Source: Breviolum minutum Mf 1.05b.01
Taxonomy: Eukaryota > Sar > Dinophyceae > Suessiales > Symbiodiniaceae
Assembly (NCBI GenBank): GCA_000507305.1
Contig: DF239336.1
Span: 124,001 to 188,000, forward strand
Length of the DNA stretch: 64,000 bases
Direction of reading: 5' to 3'
Numbering within the stretch: the stretch's first letter is position 1; the number at the start of each line of letters is the position of its first letter. The notes under the pieces are model-generated. The model saw nothing but the letters and a program-made list of their open reading frames with translations, searched no databases and was not told the origin of the DNA. A program made the translations under genes and the position numbers. Shown piece after piece: positions 11,933 through 23,028 of the stretch.

Positions 11933-12261
11933 AATGATACACAAAGGAATTTGGTGAAGAAGTTGAATGCGAAAAGGAGGTGAAAAACATCAAGTGACAA
12001 CTACATATTGCTGAAGCTAGCTAAACTGAAGAAAACAAGTTGGAAGACTAGTTTCCGTTGGGATGGCTTCAGACAATCCTGGGTATTTCGGGGAGTTTAG
12101 TTCGAAGTGAAACACTTGATGTCTCCACAACGCAGTCCTATACTATCTACATTTCCGAAAGAATTTCTTATACCAAAAGCAACTAAAATCATTTCCATCA
12201 TATTTGAATCCGCAAAAAAAAACTTAGAACATCCTTGACCCCACCACGGCAGGCTTCCCAC

Positions 12262-12400
12262 CTCCAATTCCTCTGCTTCTTTGACACAAATACCCCACCC
12301 CTCAGGCGTTTCCACGTGGCGTCCACGCCAGGGCACGGACATGTCGTTTAGAGATTCGCAAAGGCTGAAACGAGGAAAGCCTAACTTTGCTTGATGAAGC
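12262..12400 (-). CDS. Candidate exon, 46 codons
   Basis: Minus strand, AG|G acceptor (GTTAAG|GCTTC) and GTGGGA donor (TTGGAG|GTGGGA). After one base it encodes 46 codons in frame, including FSLCESLNDMSVPWRGRHVE and GICVKEAEELE. The open frame continues beyond the donor to 12097, but the extra part is AT-rich. Third-position GC is raised. Not recognised. Confidence 0.45.
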
Positions 12401-15400
12401 CTTAACTTTGTAAAGGTGTGAAAATTCACACCCAAATCACCCAACAAGAAACAACGAGTTTTCTTTTGTCATATTTTTGTTGTCCGGTGCTCAGTGGCTG
12501 AGGTTGGTGTGGGGTTTCTTTGAATTTTGAAACAGTTTTCCTAAAGGTTCTGTCAACCAAGTTGTCTGGTTGATTGAATTTTAGCCAAGTGGGAAGCTGG
12601 CGGACATACATCAACCAGAACATGCTGGTTCATCTCTATAGCCATCTTTCAAAGTGGCCCACACAGTTTTCAGTGACGGGTCTAGCTGACTAGCTTCCAT
12701 GGGAAGTTTGATAGAAATCAGTGGAAAATCAGCTGGAAGATGTTGAGCCAAAATTCAGCATGAAACAAGCAGCATATATTGCCATCCCCAAAAGTTCTAG
12801 ACCTTCTTCACTGCTTAAACTGGCAACTGTATCAAAGCTGAGAGTCCCGGTTCCAAGACTTTTTGAGATTTGTTGTTCGACTTTCTGTGTAGCTGTTTTT
12901 ACTTTATTGCAAATGTGTCAAAAAGTCGAGCAGGGCTCGATTTTCAAAAGGAAACAATTACGCTGAAAGACTTGTTAATTTGATTGGAACATACTGTTGA
13001 TCTGAATGGTTCAGAATCCTGCACCGATTGATATGGTAAACATCTCATTATTTGCAAAGTTTTATACCTGTCAGGTGGTGTAGGATTTCTGAACCATCAA
13101 CAGTATTCAAAACGAACTCATGTCCATCCAGGAATCCAGGCCCCAAGTTAAAGGGCCATGGGCCATTGATTCAGTAGGTGGTTTCGGAGTTGATTTCTAA
13201 CTAGATCCCTAGGAAAATGGATTGATTCTTAAGGTCAAATGTCCAATTTCTTGAAAAAACATGGGCCTAGAATGAAATCTTACATCAAAATAGCTAGAAT
13301 ATGCAAGTGTATAGTCAAAACAATCCATTGCGGCCGGAGGGAATTGAATCCTCTTCACCTGACCAAGTTCGACACTTTGGGCATGGCACAACTCATACTC
13401 CAAGTAACTATCATCCATGCACACATCCAAATCTACAAGCCTGCTTGTACCTTCAGCATCACCCTCCAGTAAACTAACAATGCCATGGAAAATCCTTATT
13501 GTTCCTTGTAAATACCATCAAAACGGTGTTTTTTTCCCAGGTCCATGGCTATGTTAGTTTACCGGAGTGTAATGAGAGGACTTTCCCAAAGTAGGTGTGA
13601 ACAAACAAGCATATGTATATCGAAAACCAAACGAGAGTTATATAGTGAAGTCATGATCTAAATTGCCCAGATCCATGGATAAAGCATAAACAATGGGGTA
13701 TATTCACATGTCTCTTGCATAGAGATCATCACGTGTTTTAACTCAACAAAGGTGTACCAAAAACAACACGATCGGTATACAGTATCTTCCGGATCCTTTT
13801 AACTTGGAACTCCCAACAAAAAACAATCCGTGATGGGACCAAACTAACCCCTATAGACATTCAAATACCCCCTGAGGAGTTATTTTAGGTATGTTTGTAA
13901 GGTCCAAATACCTGTTCAGGAGCTGATTGGATGTCCAGGGTAACTTCACATCACAACTTCTCCAAATCGCCTTGCCCTGCGTGTAGTAGTCCTCAGCATC
14001 GTCGACCTTGCACTAGAAGGATCATTCAAATGTTCGTTCAGATTTGGGAGTGACACTCTGTCCGATACACGCGATAGAACCGTGAATATTCATAAGGGAT
14101 CCGGGATCCTTACTAAAAATCAACTTCGATTCTTATCCTGCAATATTGGTATGGAAATATAACACTTTTGGCACCTCTATGGCTATGTGTAATTGATTTT
14201 TTATGATCACCTGCCACGGACTCTTTCAAAACTACCAAACTTGATAACTTCTGCCTTCATCTTCGGCTTGGATGATCTGTTAGATGCTGACATAGAATGA
14301 CTGATTTCATCCCACCATCTATCTTAAAGCAAAACACATCGTTGTTGGGCCTATGGAAATTTGCAACATCCCAGTTAGCAGGGACTGTTCATTGTCCTGT
14401 TGATAGGGAAAACAAAAAACTGCGATTTAGGGTTTCACCAAACATCTCACACTCAAAATGCAACCTTTTATTTTGAATCATAACATCGATTGAAATTATA
14501 ACATATTTCTACAAATTAAATGTTGATATTCAAATTTCGCCAGGGACGGTTTGAACCTGAACCCAAATGAGACTTGAGGACCCATGCCGGCTCGTAGCCC
14601 AAGGTCTGGATCGTCTCCTGACATCGGCATCAGCTAAGGCCCCAGTAGCCATGGTCTTCATGTTTGAGAAGACAACAATTTCACAACACCACAGCATAGG
14701 TAGTGATGTTGTTTTTTCTTCTAACATAGATAGATATATGTTTACCTCTAAGCCCTAAACCTACACTTTTAAGTGAACACGAAAAAATGGATGTTGATGG
14801 GCTATCAAGGTGCATGGCCTTAGTGAGTCTGGAAGGGTTCCCAAATCACTCTGAATCATCAACTGGTTGCATGGTGGTTCAGATTGGAAATTCAGGAAAG
14901 TCCTTATCAAAGGGAATCCCACTATATATACCTACAACCCAAATGGGGCCTCATCTTTTTGGAAGATTCAACCCATAAAATGCAAAGGTCAACTCCCCAA
15001 AAAAGGGGGATCTATCGTTGGGTTCTAGGTACATCTACATTATATTCAGATATGCCTACAGGTCTATAGTAGTAAATACCAACCTTAGCCACCAACTGAC
15101 GATTAAAGTAACAGCCACTGAAAACGATCCGGTGGCCAAATTCACCATAGCATCGTCAATTCATTATTCTACCATGTCTATACTCGGCACAATTGCTAAC
15201 CCTTCCCTTACACCCCCGAAGTTTAACATAACAGATGAAAAATGATGGTTGAAAGAGTACTTTGCTTTTGGGATGGCCAATACATTGAGATAGATTACTT
15301 TGGATCGCAATTTTTCGCAAACCCCCGATGTTCGGTTCACAGCTGCCTCATCTTAATCACATAGTTGGTTACACCCAGTTGACAAACAATGCACAAAAAT

Positions 15401-16622
15401 CCAACAGGTATATACTTTAGTAGACGGCCATCATAGATCATTGGGTGTTGTATTCGCATACTTTAGGTGAAATAATCGCTTGCAGCATAGTGCTGCTAGA
15501 TACCTGATATAATGATAATAGCTACCAACTATAAAACACGTGTTTGAAATTATTAAATATATATTATATAAATAAGCTCATTTCACCCAACCAAAAAATT
15601 TCCTGCAACTCAGCTACCTTGTGGGTGAAAAAAATGTCACGTCCGACGTTCCCCCAAGGGAAAACCGGATTGCGGCTCCTGCAGATCAAAGGTCCGCAGA
15701 CCATTTCGACTGACGGCATAGGCGATCAGAAATCCTGCAGGTTTTTTTTGCACGACCCATGTAGAGACAACCCGAAACCGGAAACCTACATGAAACATTT
15801 GAAAATGCGGAGGCTTGGAAAAAAAAACTGCAAACGATTTGATTCAAAAGACCAGTCCTGGAACAGTGAAGGGATTGGAACCCCCAAAAAAACGGATCTT
15901 TTTGGGAACAGCATCCACTTCAATGAGAATTCATCCAAACTGTGTGGATATCTTGGAAAGCGTTCCTTCACAGATTCACAGATCCAATACTAAACGCGGG
16001 ACTACTCCAGAAAAAACAAATCAGCGCAGCAAAAGTCAAAGGTGCTGGTAAGGAGGGATATATAAACCTCAACAAGCATTAACAAACGTGGGAATGCAAG
16101 AGCGACCATTAACCGGTGACAGTTTGAAGAGAAGATCCATTGCCAGGTTATTTCTACCCAAGCCAGTTTGAAGAGAGGATCCATTGGGTACTGCCAGCCC
16201 ATACAAAAATGCACATGGCCAGTACAATTAGACCACCGAGGATAAAATTTCTTAGTCATCATAGTTCACTGCCATTAGCCAATAACTGATCAAAATCAAC
16301 GAGTTCAAAACTCGTTCTTCAGAGTAGCATCCTTAGTACAACACCCATCTCTGATCTAACTCAACGATTCATCAACAGAACCAACCTTGGTGTGGCTGCA
16401 AGTCTCGTTCCAGTGAAGCTCTCAAGAAACCTCGGTCGAGGCGTCTGAAAACGGTGGATCTCATCCACTCTTATTGTGACAAGGCTGCATTCCCTGAATC
16501 AAATTGCCTCAAAATGAGAAACATGTTTAAATGTTTTTGCGGCCCAAGAGAAAGCGTGGGAACAACGTTTCATCAAGTTTATCTGAAGCCTGAAGGTAAA
16601 CCATAAATCATATATGGAAAGC
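12401..16622. other. No assigned gene; one family A element and an ambiguous exon
   Basis: Contains a family A element at 12992-13105. The segment near 15630-15750 is GC-rich and open on both strands (plus: SRPTFPQGKTGLRLLQIKGP; minus: FLIAYAVSRNGLRTFDLQEP), so an exon is likely there but its strand is unresolved. The rest is AT-rich and unassigned. Confidence 0.35.
12992..13105. mobile_element. Family A element, reverse orientation, second TIR type
   Basis: Flanked by TA on both sides. The right end TTCTGAACCATCAACAGTA is the alternative family A terminus. The core appears reversed (CATTATTTGCAAAGTTTTATAC), so the element lies in the opposite orientation to the 9045 copy. Confidence 0.75.
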
Positions 16623-16782
16623 TCAACTCTCCTCCTCTCTTGGGATGTTTTTTGCATGTATCACTAAACCCCTGTAAGTCCCCGCGCCCTTGAAGTCACG
16701 ATGAGATAGGAACATGCTGCGCAAGTAGTCCTGAAATGCAAGAGGAGTTCCACCTGAGTAGTACTTAAGGTCACTGGGAAGC
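16623..16782 (-). CDS. Candidate exon, minus strand
   Basis: An AG|G acceptor (CAACCACTAG|GCTTCCC) opens a minus frame reading LPSDLKYYSGGTPLAFQDYL and RSMFLSHRDFKGAGTY. All three plus frames are closed here, so the strand is better supported than for most candidates. A second minus frame is also open. A GT donor may lie at 16669; the frame itself runs to a stop at 16623. Product not recognised. Confidence 0.45.
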
Positions 16783-17789
16783 CTAGTGGTTGGCAAGGTC
16801 AGAGACAACAAATCATGAGTTCTTTTGTATTTTACCATCTCTTCAACCTAAACGAATACCACCATCTCCCCATAGCTACAAGTGGCAGCTTCTACCCAAT
16901 CTATAGATCAACGAATCCCCACAGCATCTGGCTCCTCACATTCATCGCCGTTCAAATCAGTGGGTTTCTCGTACAAGCACCAACCTGCCGGTGTTTTATC
17001 GTGTGAAGTTGGTTGCTAAACAGACACGATCACAAACTGAAACACAACAAGTCACCAATCAAACAGAAGGTCATTTTGTCAAAATTTACTAGAAACCATT
17101 TATGAAAACAGCTTGGATATCAAAAGGCCTGGAAGCAACACAAATAGAGGATCAGTGCAAAGTATGCTACAATCTATATAGTTTGCGTTTGAGGTTCATC
17201 CTTAATCATCAAATTCAAAGTCACCTGGCCCAGTTGCGCCCAAGGCATAGTTTCTATATTATATGGACTCATCAGCTTCAATATGAGAACAACTACGGGT
17301 AGATATCAAACAAGTACAGATTCTGGCGAACAGGCTGACCAATGTCAACTTAAAGTAAAAGGCAACCAGATTTGTTGTTTGCCCAAGTGGGCCCCAAGAT
17401 GAGGTACATGTCCGAACCTCCGAGCCACCAAACTTTGGCCATTTGAGTCATTTGAAAAGCCACTCTTGTCCCAAAGGTCGATGTTTGCCATGAACCAACA
17501 AAATGCTGGTGAACTGATGACCCAAAAAGCTAGTTAATAGCAGCATTCCGTCTCATTGTGGTGAATGGATTGAATGGGCTTCTAGCTTATCTCCTTTACT
17601 CGGTCAGAGGTACTTCATAAGCAAAGCTACATCTCCGAAATTTAACTTCCTTTCTGGTACTGCAAGAGGTACCCTCAAATACTGTAAGATACCGCCTCGG
17701 AAACTCTTTAGATGTGTTTTCTGGCTGATTTCTGTTATTTTCCATTTGGAAAGATGTTCAGTTTCCATCTTAGTTTTTGGGGCTTTGGT

Positions 17790-17790
17790 G

Positions 17791-17824
<34 letters not shown>

Positions 17825-17831
17825 GCNGGTG

Positions 17832-17865
<34 letters not shown>

Positions 17866-17866
17866 G
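17790..17866. repeat. (GT)n microsatellite with one N
   Basis: GT repeats interrupted by TTTG and GGC, with one undetermined base at 17827. The tract sits immediately upstream of a CAG that could be the acceptor of the plus-strand exon at 17870. Confidence 0.95.
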
Positions 17867-17869
17867 CAG

Positions 17870-17931
17870 GACATGACCTCACGCAAACTCCTCGATTCCA
17901 CTGTCATCACCCAAAAATCCATGGCCTATGC
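17870..17931 (+). CDS. Candidate exon (first of two, phase-linked)
   Basis: Follows GTGTGGCAG and ends at TATGC|GTAATG. It encodes DMTSRKLLDSTVITQKSMAY plus two bases, which complete a codon with the first base of the next exon at 17982. The 50-nt intron between them ends in CAATCTCAG. Agreement of phase supports a real gene on the plus strand. Competing minus-strand frames are also open but do not join in phase. Not recognised. Confidence 0.4.
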
Positions 17932-17981
17932 GTAATGCCACAAATTCAAAGGAATGGTACACCTGGGTCCCACAATCTCAG

Positions 17982-18067
17982 CCACGAGATGACCCGAGCA
18001 ATCATCAAATGGTTTACGGGCCGCGAAGTTGGTACTGGTGATTTTGGAATGGACTTGGAGGATAATA
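17982..18067 (+). CDS. Candidate exon (second of two, phase-linked)
   Basis: Continues the previous exon as HEMTRAIIKWFTGREVGTGD then FGMDLEDN, ending at a GTAAGC donor in phase 1. The mix of helical and glycine-rich segments looks like a soluble enzyme, but I recognise no family. The minus strand over the same bases also encodes a plausible peptide with high third-position GC, so confidence is limited. Confidence 0.4.
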
Positions 18068-18475
18068 GTAAGCTTGTAACACTCATTCCTTCGGAGGACC
18101 TGACGTCATTTAGTACAATTACTGTACTCCATCAGAGATTTTTGTGCAACATGTTAGATAAATTTCGGATGTGTCTGTAGGCTGCTTGGGTCTAAGATAG
18201 TCTTCCAATGCGTGTATTTGTTACCCTAATGTCGGGGAACTTCCATACAACTCAAGTTTGGATATACTTGAATACCAGAATCATTCCAGAAGAAGTAGAA
18301 CTAATGGAAGACCATGCTATCTATCAAGTTTCACAATTTCACAGTCCCAAAACATCATGGGAAAAAACGCTTTATGACATCTCACCACCATTGAACCCCA
18401 ACTTAAGTTTCGAACCCTTGAGAAGAGATATCCCATGGCCTGCAGCGGTCGTCCAGAATTTTTGTGTCATGTGTT

Positions 18476-18561
18476 GGTGGTTTCAACCCATCTGAAAAAT
18501 ATTAGTCGAAATGGGAATCTTCCCCAAATAGGGATGAAGATAAAAAATGTTTGAAACCACC
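18476..18561. mobile_element. Family D inverted-repeat element
   Basis: Starts GGTGGTTTCAACCCATCTG and ends TTTGAAACCACCA. The core contains TATTAGTCGAAATGGGAATC and CCCCAAATAGGGATGAA, shared with the other family D copies. It lies directly upstream of a pyrimidine-rich acceptor (TTCTTGTTGCCCAACAG at 18587) and just after a possible GT donor. Confidence 0.75.
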
Positions 18562-19330
18562 AGCCAGTTTTCTTGTTGCCCAACAGCACATGTTCCAATC
18601 AAAACGTTGGGAGAGTACCGATTCAATTGACGCGTTTGTGCGTTTGACCATAGTGCTGTTTGGGTCTGCTGTGTTGGGAAGTTGGGGTGTTCCTTCAATG
18701 ATTCGGCGACTGACTTAAGTGCTGGGTACAGTACCTCCCTGCAAGGTTGTCCAGGACCAATGGAAGTCAAAGCAAAACTTTCATGTTTTAAAGTTGTCAT
18801 GCCCAATATCCTACTTCATCCCATATAGACATACAAGACAAAAAGCAAGAACTGTTCACCAGCTCTTTGCCTTCTCCTTTTTTCAGAATCACACAATCTG
18901 AATTCAACAGATGCATGGGAAACGTGTGAGCCACATTCCTTATCTTGCTCCACTCAAGATAAATCAACAATGAACATTTCTATTTCTGATATTCCCTTGC
19001 AGGGTCTTAAATGCAATTTTACCACCTTGGACCAGAACCCACAAAAGTCCAAATATATAGACTAACAAAACAATAAAACTAATCACCAAGTGAAACAAAT
19101 TCCATACCATCCATCAATGGTATATTTACCTGTATATTAAAAAAATCTACCAAATGTAGGTAAATCTCCCAGTCCCATGGATTTTCTATGGGAATGTTTT
19201 GTCCCTCTTTTTTTTCTCATCTCATAACCGGCACCTCTCCACACAGTTTGGAGACCGCATAAAAGGAATCCGGTCCTGTTCGACCAAGCCTCAGAGCGTT
19301 GGTTTTTAAAAAAAACTCGGCCGGATTCTT

Positions 19331-19452
19331 TCCATGGAATCCTGGTTGGTTTTTTCAGAATCCTTATAATGGTTTATTATAATCCCTATATCAATAAGTA
19401 GTGTAATTCCCTATAGGTACCCTAAGCAAGCAGGGTTTTTGTTCATTGCTCA
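19331..19452. mobile_element. Family E repeat
   Basis: Contains TCCATGGAATCCTGGTTGG, the internal block CTTATAATGGTTTATTATAA and the tail GCAGGGTTTTTGTTCATTGC, in the same order as the other family E copies. Confidence 0.6.
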
Positions 19453-19587
19453 TCTGAATAGGTGACGAAATCTATGATAAATGGGTAGTATAACCCCATA
19501 TACAGCACATAATCAGGATTTTGGTCGCTGCTGACGTGCAGCTAATGTCTAGTCCTGAGAGAAAACTTTTTGGCTGAGAGTCAAAAT

Positions 19588-19722
19588 CTCTAGGAATCAA
19601 TCGTCATATTCTCAGACGATGATTAGGGTGTCCAATAATCTCTGAAATCCATAGTATTGGATCCCTAGGGAGTGAAACTGAAGCCGTTCTGAGAAGGTGA
19701 TTGGATCCCTAGGGAGTGGAAC
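19588..19722. mobile_element. Family H inverted-repeat element
   Basis: The left end CTCTAGGAATCAATCGTCA mirrors the right end GGTGATTGGATCCCTAGGGA. The motif ATTGGATCCCTAGGGAGTG occurs twice near the right side. It is related to the copy at 35907-36043. Non-coding. Confidence 0.5.
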
Positions 19723-19740
19723 TAAAACCCGAACAAACTG

Positions 19741-19866
19741 GATCTTCTCGCTCAATGCCCAAACGTGCTTCGGGAATCTGCCGGGAAAATGTGGGAAACA
19801 AGAAAATCTCTAGACCCTTTCAAGGGACTATACCCAGGGTCAGAAATCACCAGGCCTCCTCTTCTC
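19741..19866 (+). CDS. Possible exon or exon remnant
   Basis: A plus frame reads DLLAQCPNVLRESAGKMWET then RKSLDPFKGLYPGSEITRPP. It could splice at CTTCTC|GTGCAC over 88 nt to a frame at 19955-20101 (YRKTHPDSQHVFPVPNQPKS, ending with TGA at 20099-20101). No AG acceptor exists at its left edge without an in-frame stop, and the minus strand is open over 19955-20101. It may therefore be a decayed gene or chance. Not recognised. Confidence 0.3.
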
Positions 19867-20130
19867 GTGCACTGACAAAAAACAACACCAAAATGACTGC
19901 ATACTTTGCGGCTTCTTCATATTATCAGCATACTCTTGCTTACACCCTGTGAAGTACCGCAAAACACACCCTGATTCCCAGCATGTTTTCCCCGTTCCCA
20001 ATCAGCCAAAAAGCGGGTCAGACAATGAAATCGCAGCAGGACCTGATGCAAAAAGGCAGGAGCGGTTTCAGTACCACAAAGGTAGACCCTCCAAACAATG
20101 AAAAACTGTAGAATCATGGTGAAACCCCTT

Positions 20131-20226
20131 ACCCATAGGATCCATGTATGGTAGATTTACCTACATTTGGCTATAATTTATGGTAAATGTCGGCAAATAT
20201 TATACCAGTCCCATGGATGGTATGGT
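20131..20226. mobile_element. Family B inverted-repeat element
   Basis: Left end CCCATAGGATCCATGTATGG, right end CCCATGGATGGTATGG. It is flanked by TTA on both sides, consistent with a 3-bp target duplication. Confidence 0.75.
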
Positions 20227-20455
20227 TAGGGTTCCAACACTACTGCCTGGAGAGTCCCAAAAAAGTAAGATCTGATTCAACTGGATGGATCCTAGACCAG
20301 CACCTATGCCAAAATGCAAGTATTACGGAGAACTGTTGACCGTTTCCTCTTGTAAACAAGCCACCATGTGTTGGTTCATTTTTGCGTGAAACCAACTCCT
20401 CCACCCACCTAATTATCCACTAAATTGAACTCACCTGACGAACCTTCACCTAGTT

Positions 20456-20543
20456 GGTGGTTTCAACCCCTTCCAAAAATATGAGTCGACTTGGGAATCA
20501 TTTCCCCAAGTAGGGATGAACATCAAACAAAATGAAACCACCA
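20456..20543. mobile_element. Family D inverted-repeat element
   Basis: Ends GGTGGTTTCAACCCC and AATGAAACCACCACC with the family core ATATGAGTCGACTTGGGAATC. About 88 bp, non-coding. Confidence 0.75.
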
Positions 20544-22537
20544 CCCAGTTTACCAGCCCTTTACGGTCATTTTTCTGATCATCTCAACCCAATTGAGGTG
20601 GTTGAAAAACCCATGGATGAGAATAATTGAAAGCACCAACCTTCACCAATCCATCCTCACCTCCAAGATCTTTGAGTCGTGACCAACTCATGATGCCTGG
20701 ATGATGACCTCGAAATCCAGGAATGGTTCAACCGGGGGAAGGGACCTTACTAAAGCATACCAAAAAAAACAACACAACGACAGTTCAAAAAAGAAAATTG
20801 CTAGTTGGGTTTCTTTTAAGCTTTGCACAAAGATTGTTATGTTTTGTTTGGTCTTCTCTTCCATTCATGTTCATTGAAAGGGTGCTTCAAAAAGATTCGC
20901 GGACATAATTTCTGGGTGATCTTCCGAGGTAAAGTTGTGCAGGCAGCAAACGCTTGGTTCATTGGTGCTTGGCTTCTTGGTAGGTTACGCATTTCTAGGC
21001 ATATTCCCAGCAAGCAGGCTTTAAAAGAGCACTGTCAAAGATAGGGTTCCTGCATGAAAGTCGATGTCCCAAAAAAACTACCCTTATGTTCTCTATGATT
21101 TAACAAAATGTTCTTGGTCCTAATCCCACTCTCAGAACAAGATTCTGGCTTTCTATCCATTTCACAGCACATGCCTTGATTCTTTGGGATGTTATTTTTG
21201 TTGTTCCATTTCCATTCGTGAAGGGTCCATATACTCAGCAATAGGGAAAACAGCGTCTGAATCACCTGCAAAGAAATTGATCATCCAAATATCTTCAGTG
21301 TTCGAATCCAATCGAAGGGTATTATTTGCTGGCAAATCTGGATGGTGCACATTGGCTAAGCCCTGAGCCGCGGTGGCCAAATGAAAAGAACCCAGGCGTT
21401 TGACCACCCGAAAAAGATCGATTTTTGGATGCACAATTCTTGTGACTATATATACCCCAAGAAAACCACCTAACATGTACCCAATCTCGTGAAAACCTTC
21501 ACAGACCATACGCAATCATGCAAACATTTGGTCATTTGGTCAAATGCTTCACCACATGAAATGAGCATAAACTTTAAACTATCATAATTGCGTGTATTAA
21601 TCCAAGCTGCCCAACACCCCAACAAAAAAACGGGATTAGACCCCTGTGCAATTGCCTAATTTGGGGGGCAGGTGTTAACCATACTTTCTAAGCGAAAAAT
21701 TGTTGGGTTGATCCTTTCAAGGAAACAAAACTGCGTCATAATTCTCCATGATGCTCAAAGCTCCATGACTCTCCATCCTTTCTCTCTACATTTGATTCAC
21801 AAAAAATCACTGTTCTCACCAAGGAGCCCATGGTACCACCATGTTGGGTATGATTCCTGAGAAAACTTGGGTTAGCCATGTGAATCATGTAAATCAAGGG
21901 GCACCACCTTTCCCCCAAAGAAATATACGCCTTTTTCTAAAAAGGAGTTCTTAACCACCATCATCTCCTAATAAGGTCGTATTAAGGCCTTAATTCATGC
22001 GGGGAGCATACCCTTATATAGATTTCCTTCACTTTCCATGATTCTGAAGAGGGATGATCCAACTTGTGGATATTTCAAGACATGCAGCCATACATCCAGA
22101 AGCTTGGGTATCTTTTGTGTCCGTTTAGACCTTCGAGAAGATTCCTATAGTTTTGGGGAGCTTGAAGGTCTATACGGCAAGGACACTATACAGACTCCCT
22201 CCATAACACCAACAGCTGGATAGGATCAAGTTTTAATGGGAACATACATAGCGCATGTTGATCTGTCAAAGTAAGCAAGAGCAGCTGGAACCCAAAACTC
22301 CTGCTTGGTTTGCAAACAATGTTTGATACACGTATATATACTTTTACTGTCCCGTCACGTTGAGGTTTCACACCGATACTGTCCCTCTTTTCCCTGGATG
22401 TACGTTTTGCAATCATTATACATTATACACTTTCTGGCAAATCAACATGGACATGTTAAACACGATGATTGTCATGTTTGGAAAGCGGTCTTGGTTATAA
22501 CTATGGCAAGACTCAGAGTGCTCCCTTCCAGAGCATC
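20544..22537. other. No assigned gene
   Basis: Open frames exist on both strands near 21190-21370 (minus: DSDAVFPIAEYMDPSRMEME after an acceptor TTTCTTTGCAG; plus: also open). One strand may be an exon of the epimerase gene or of another gene; I cannot decide. The remainder is AT-rich and unassigned. Confidence 0.3.
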
Positions 22538-22642
22538 CACTACACCCCCGAAAACTAACTTGGAACCCAAAAACGGGAGGTTTGTAAATGTTTATCCTTT
22601 TCCGTGTCTTCAGGGTCCACGTTAGTTTTCAGGGGTGTAGTG
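22538..22642. mobile_element. Family C element abutting an epimerase exon
   Basis: Near-perfect 22-bp inverted repeats: CACTACACCCCCGAAAACTA at the left and TAGTTTTCAGGGGTGTAGTG at the right. It lies directly against the minus-strand epimerase exon (22643-22716), so it forms either the start of the following intron or a recent insertion at the exon edge. Confidence 0.85.
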
Positions 22643-22716
22643 AATCTTTTGAGCTTCGGTTTGAAGGCAAGAGTCGTGGAAGCAAAGATCACCCGTTTCA
22701 CTTTAGCTCTTTCTGC
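22643..22716 (-). CDS. NAD-dependent epimerase, exon with KRVIFAST motif
   Basis: After an AG|G acceptor (TTCACGGGAG|GCAG) the minus strand reads AERAKVKRVIFASTTLAF then KPKLKR. In extended SDR enzymes this strand (typically vkRvvyaSS) follows the helix ending in ...eaA and lines the active site. It fits the gene whose earlier exons are at 27.5-31.5 kb and is on the same strand. The exon's downstream edge is unclear because a family C element begins immediately. An intervening exon encoding the conserved NNxxGT-type helix must exist between this exon and 27552; I did not find it. Confidence 0.65.
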
Positions 22717-23028
22717 CTCCCGTGAAGGAAGTCAAAGAGTTCTACAGAAGCTCTTTTTATAGAAGGACCCATAAAAAGTGGCTTAGATTACGAAGTTTTG
22801 TTGTCAAACATTCCAAGCCTCATGACATAAACTAAAATTTAGTTCACTACATCTGAGTGTAACACCCCCTTCCCCCTAATTTCTCACAACAGGTTTGGAC
22901 TAGGACCTGGAGTACCTGGGGAACTTTAAGTGCTCCAGGGGACCAACAATGCGCTCACTTTAAATACAAACAACAACGGAAAAATGGCGATCATCCACAA
23001 CATCGCAGTTGTTAACACTGCAACCCAA

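Noticed and set aside
16815-17006. Plus-strand membrane-segment exon (SIWLLTFIAVQISGFLVQAP)
   Set aside because: The minus strand is equally plausible (EKPTDLNGDECEEPDAVGI) and neither has decisive splice evidence, so it was not listed as a feature.
22643-22782. Plus-strand frame reading ARVVEAKITRFTLALSASRE
   Set aside because: It is the reverse strand of the KRVIFAST epimerase exon and partly runs into the family C element.
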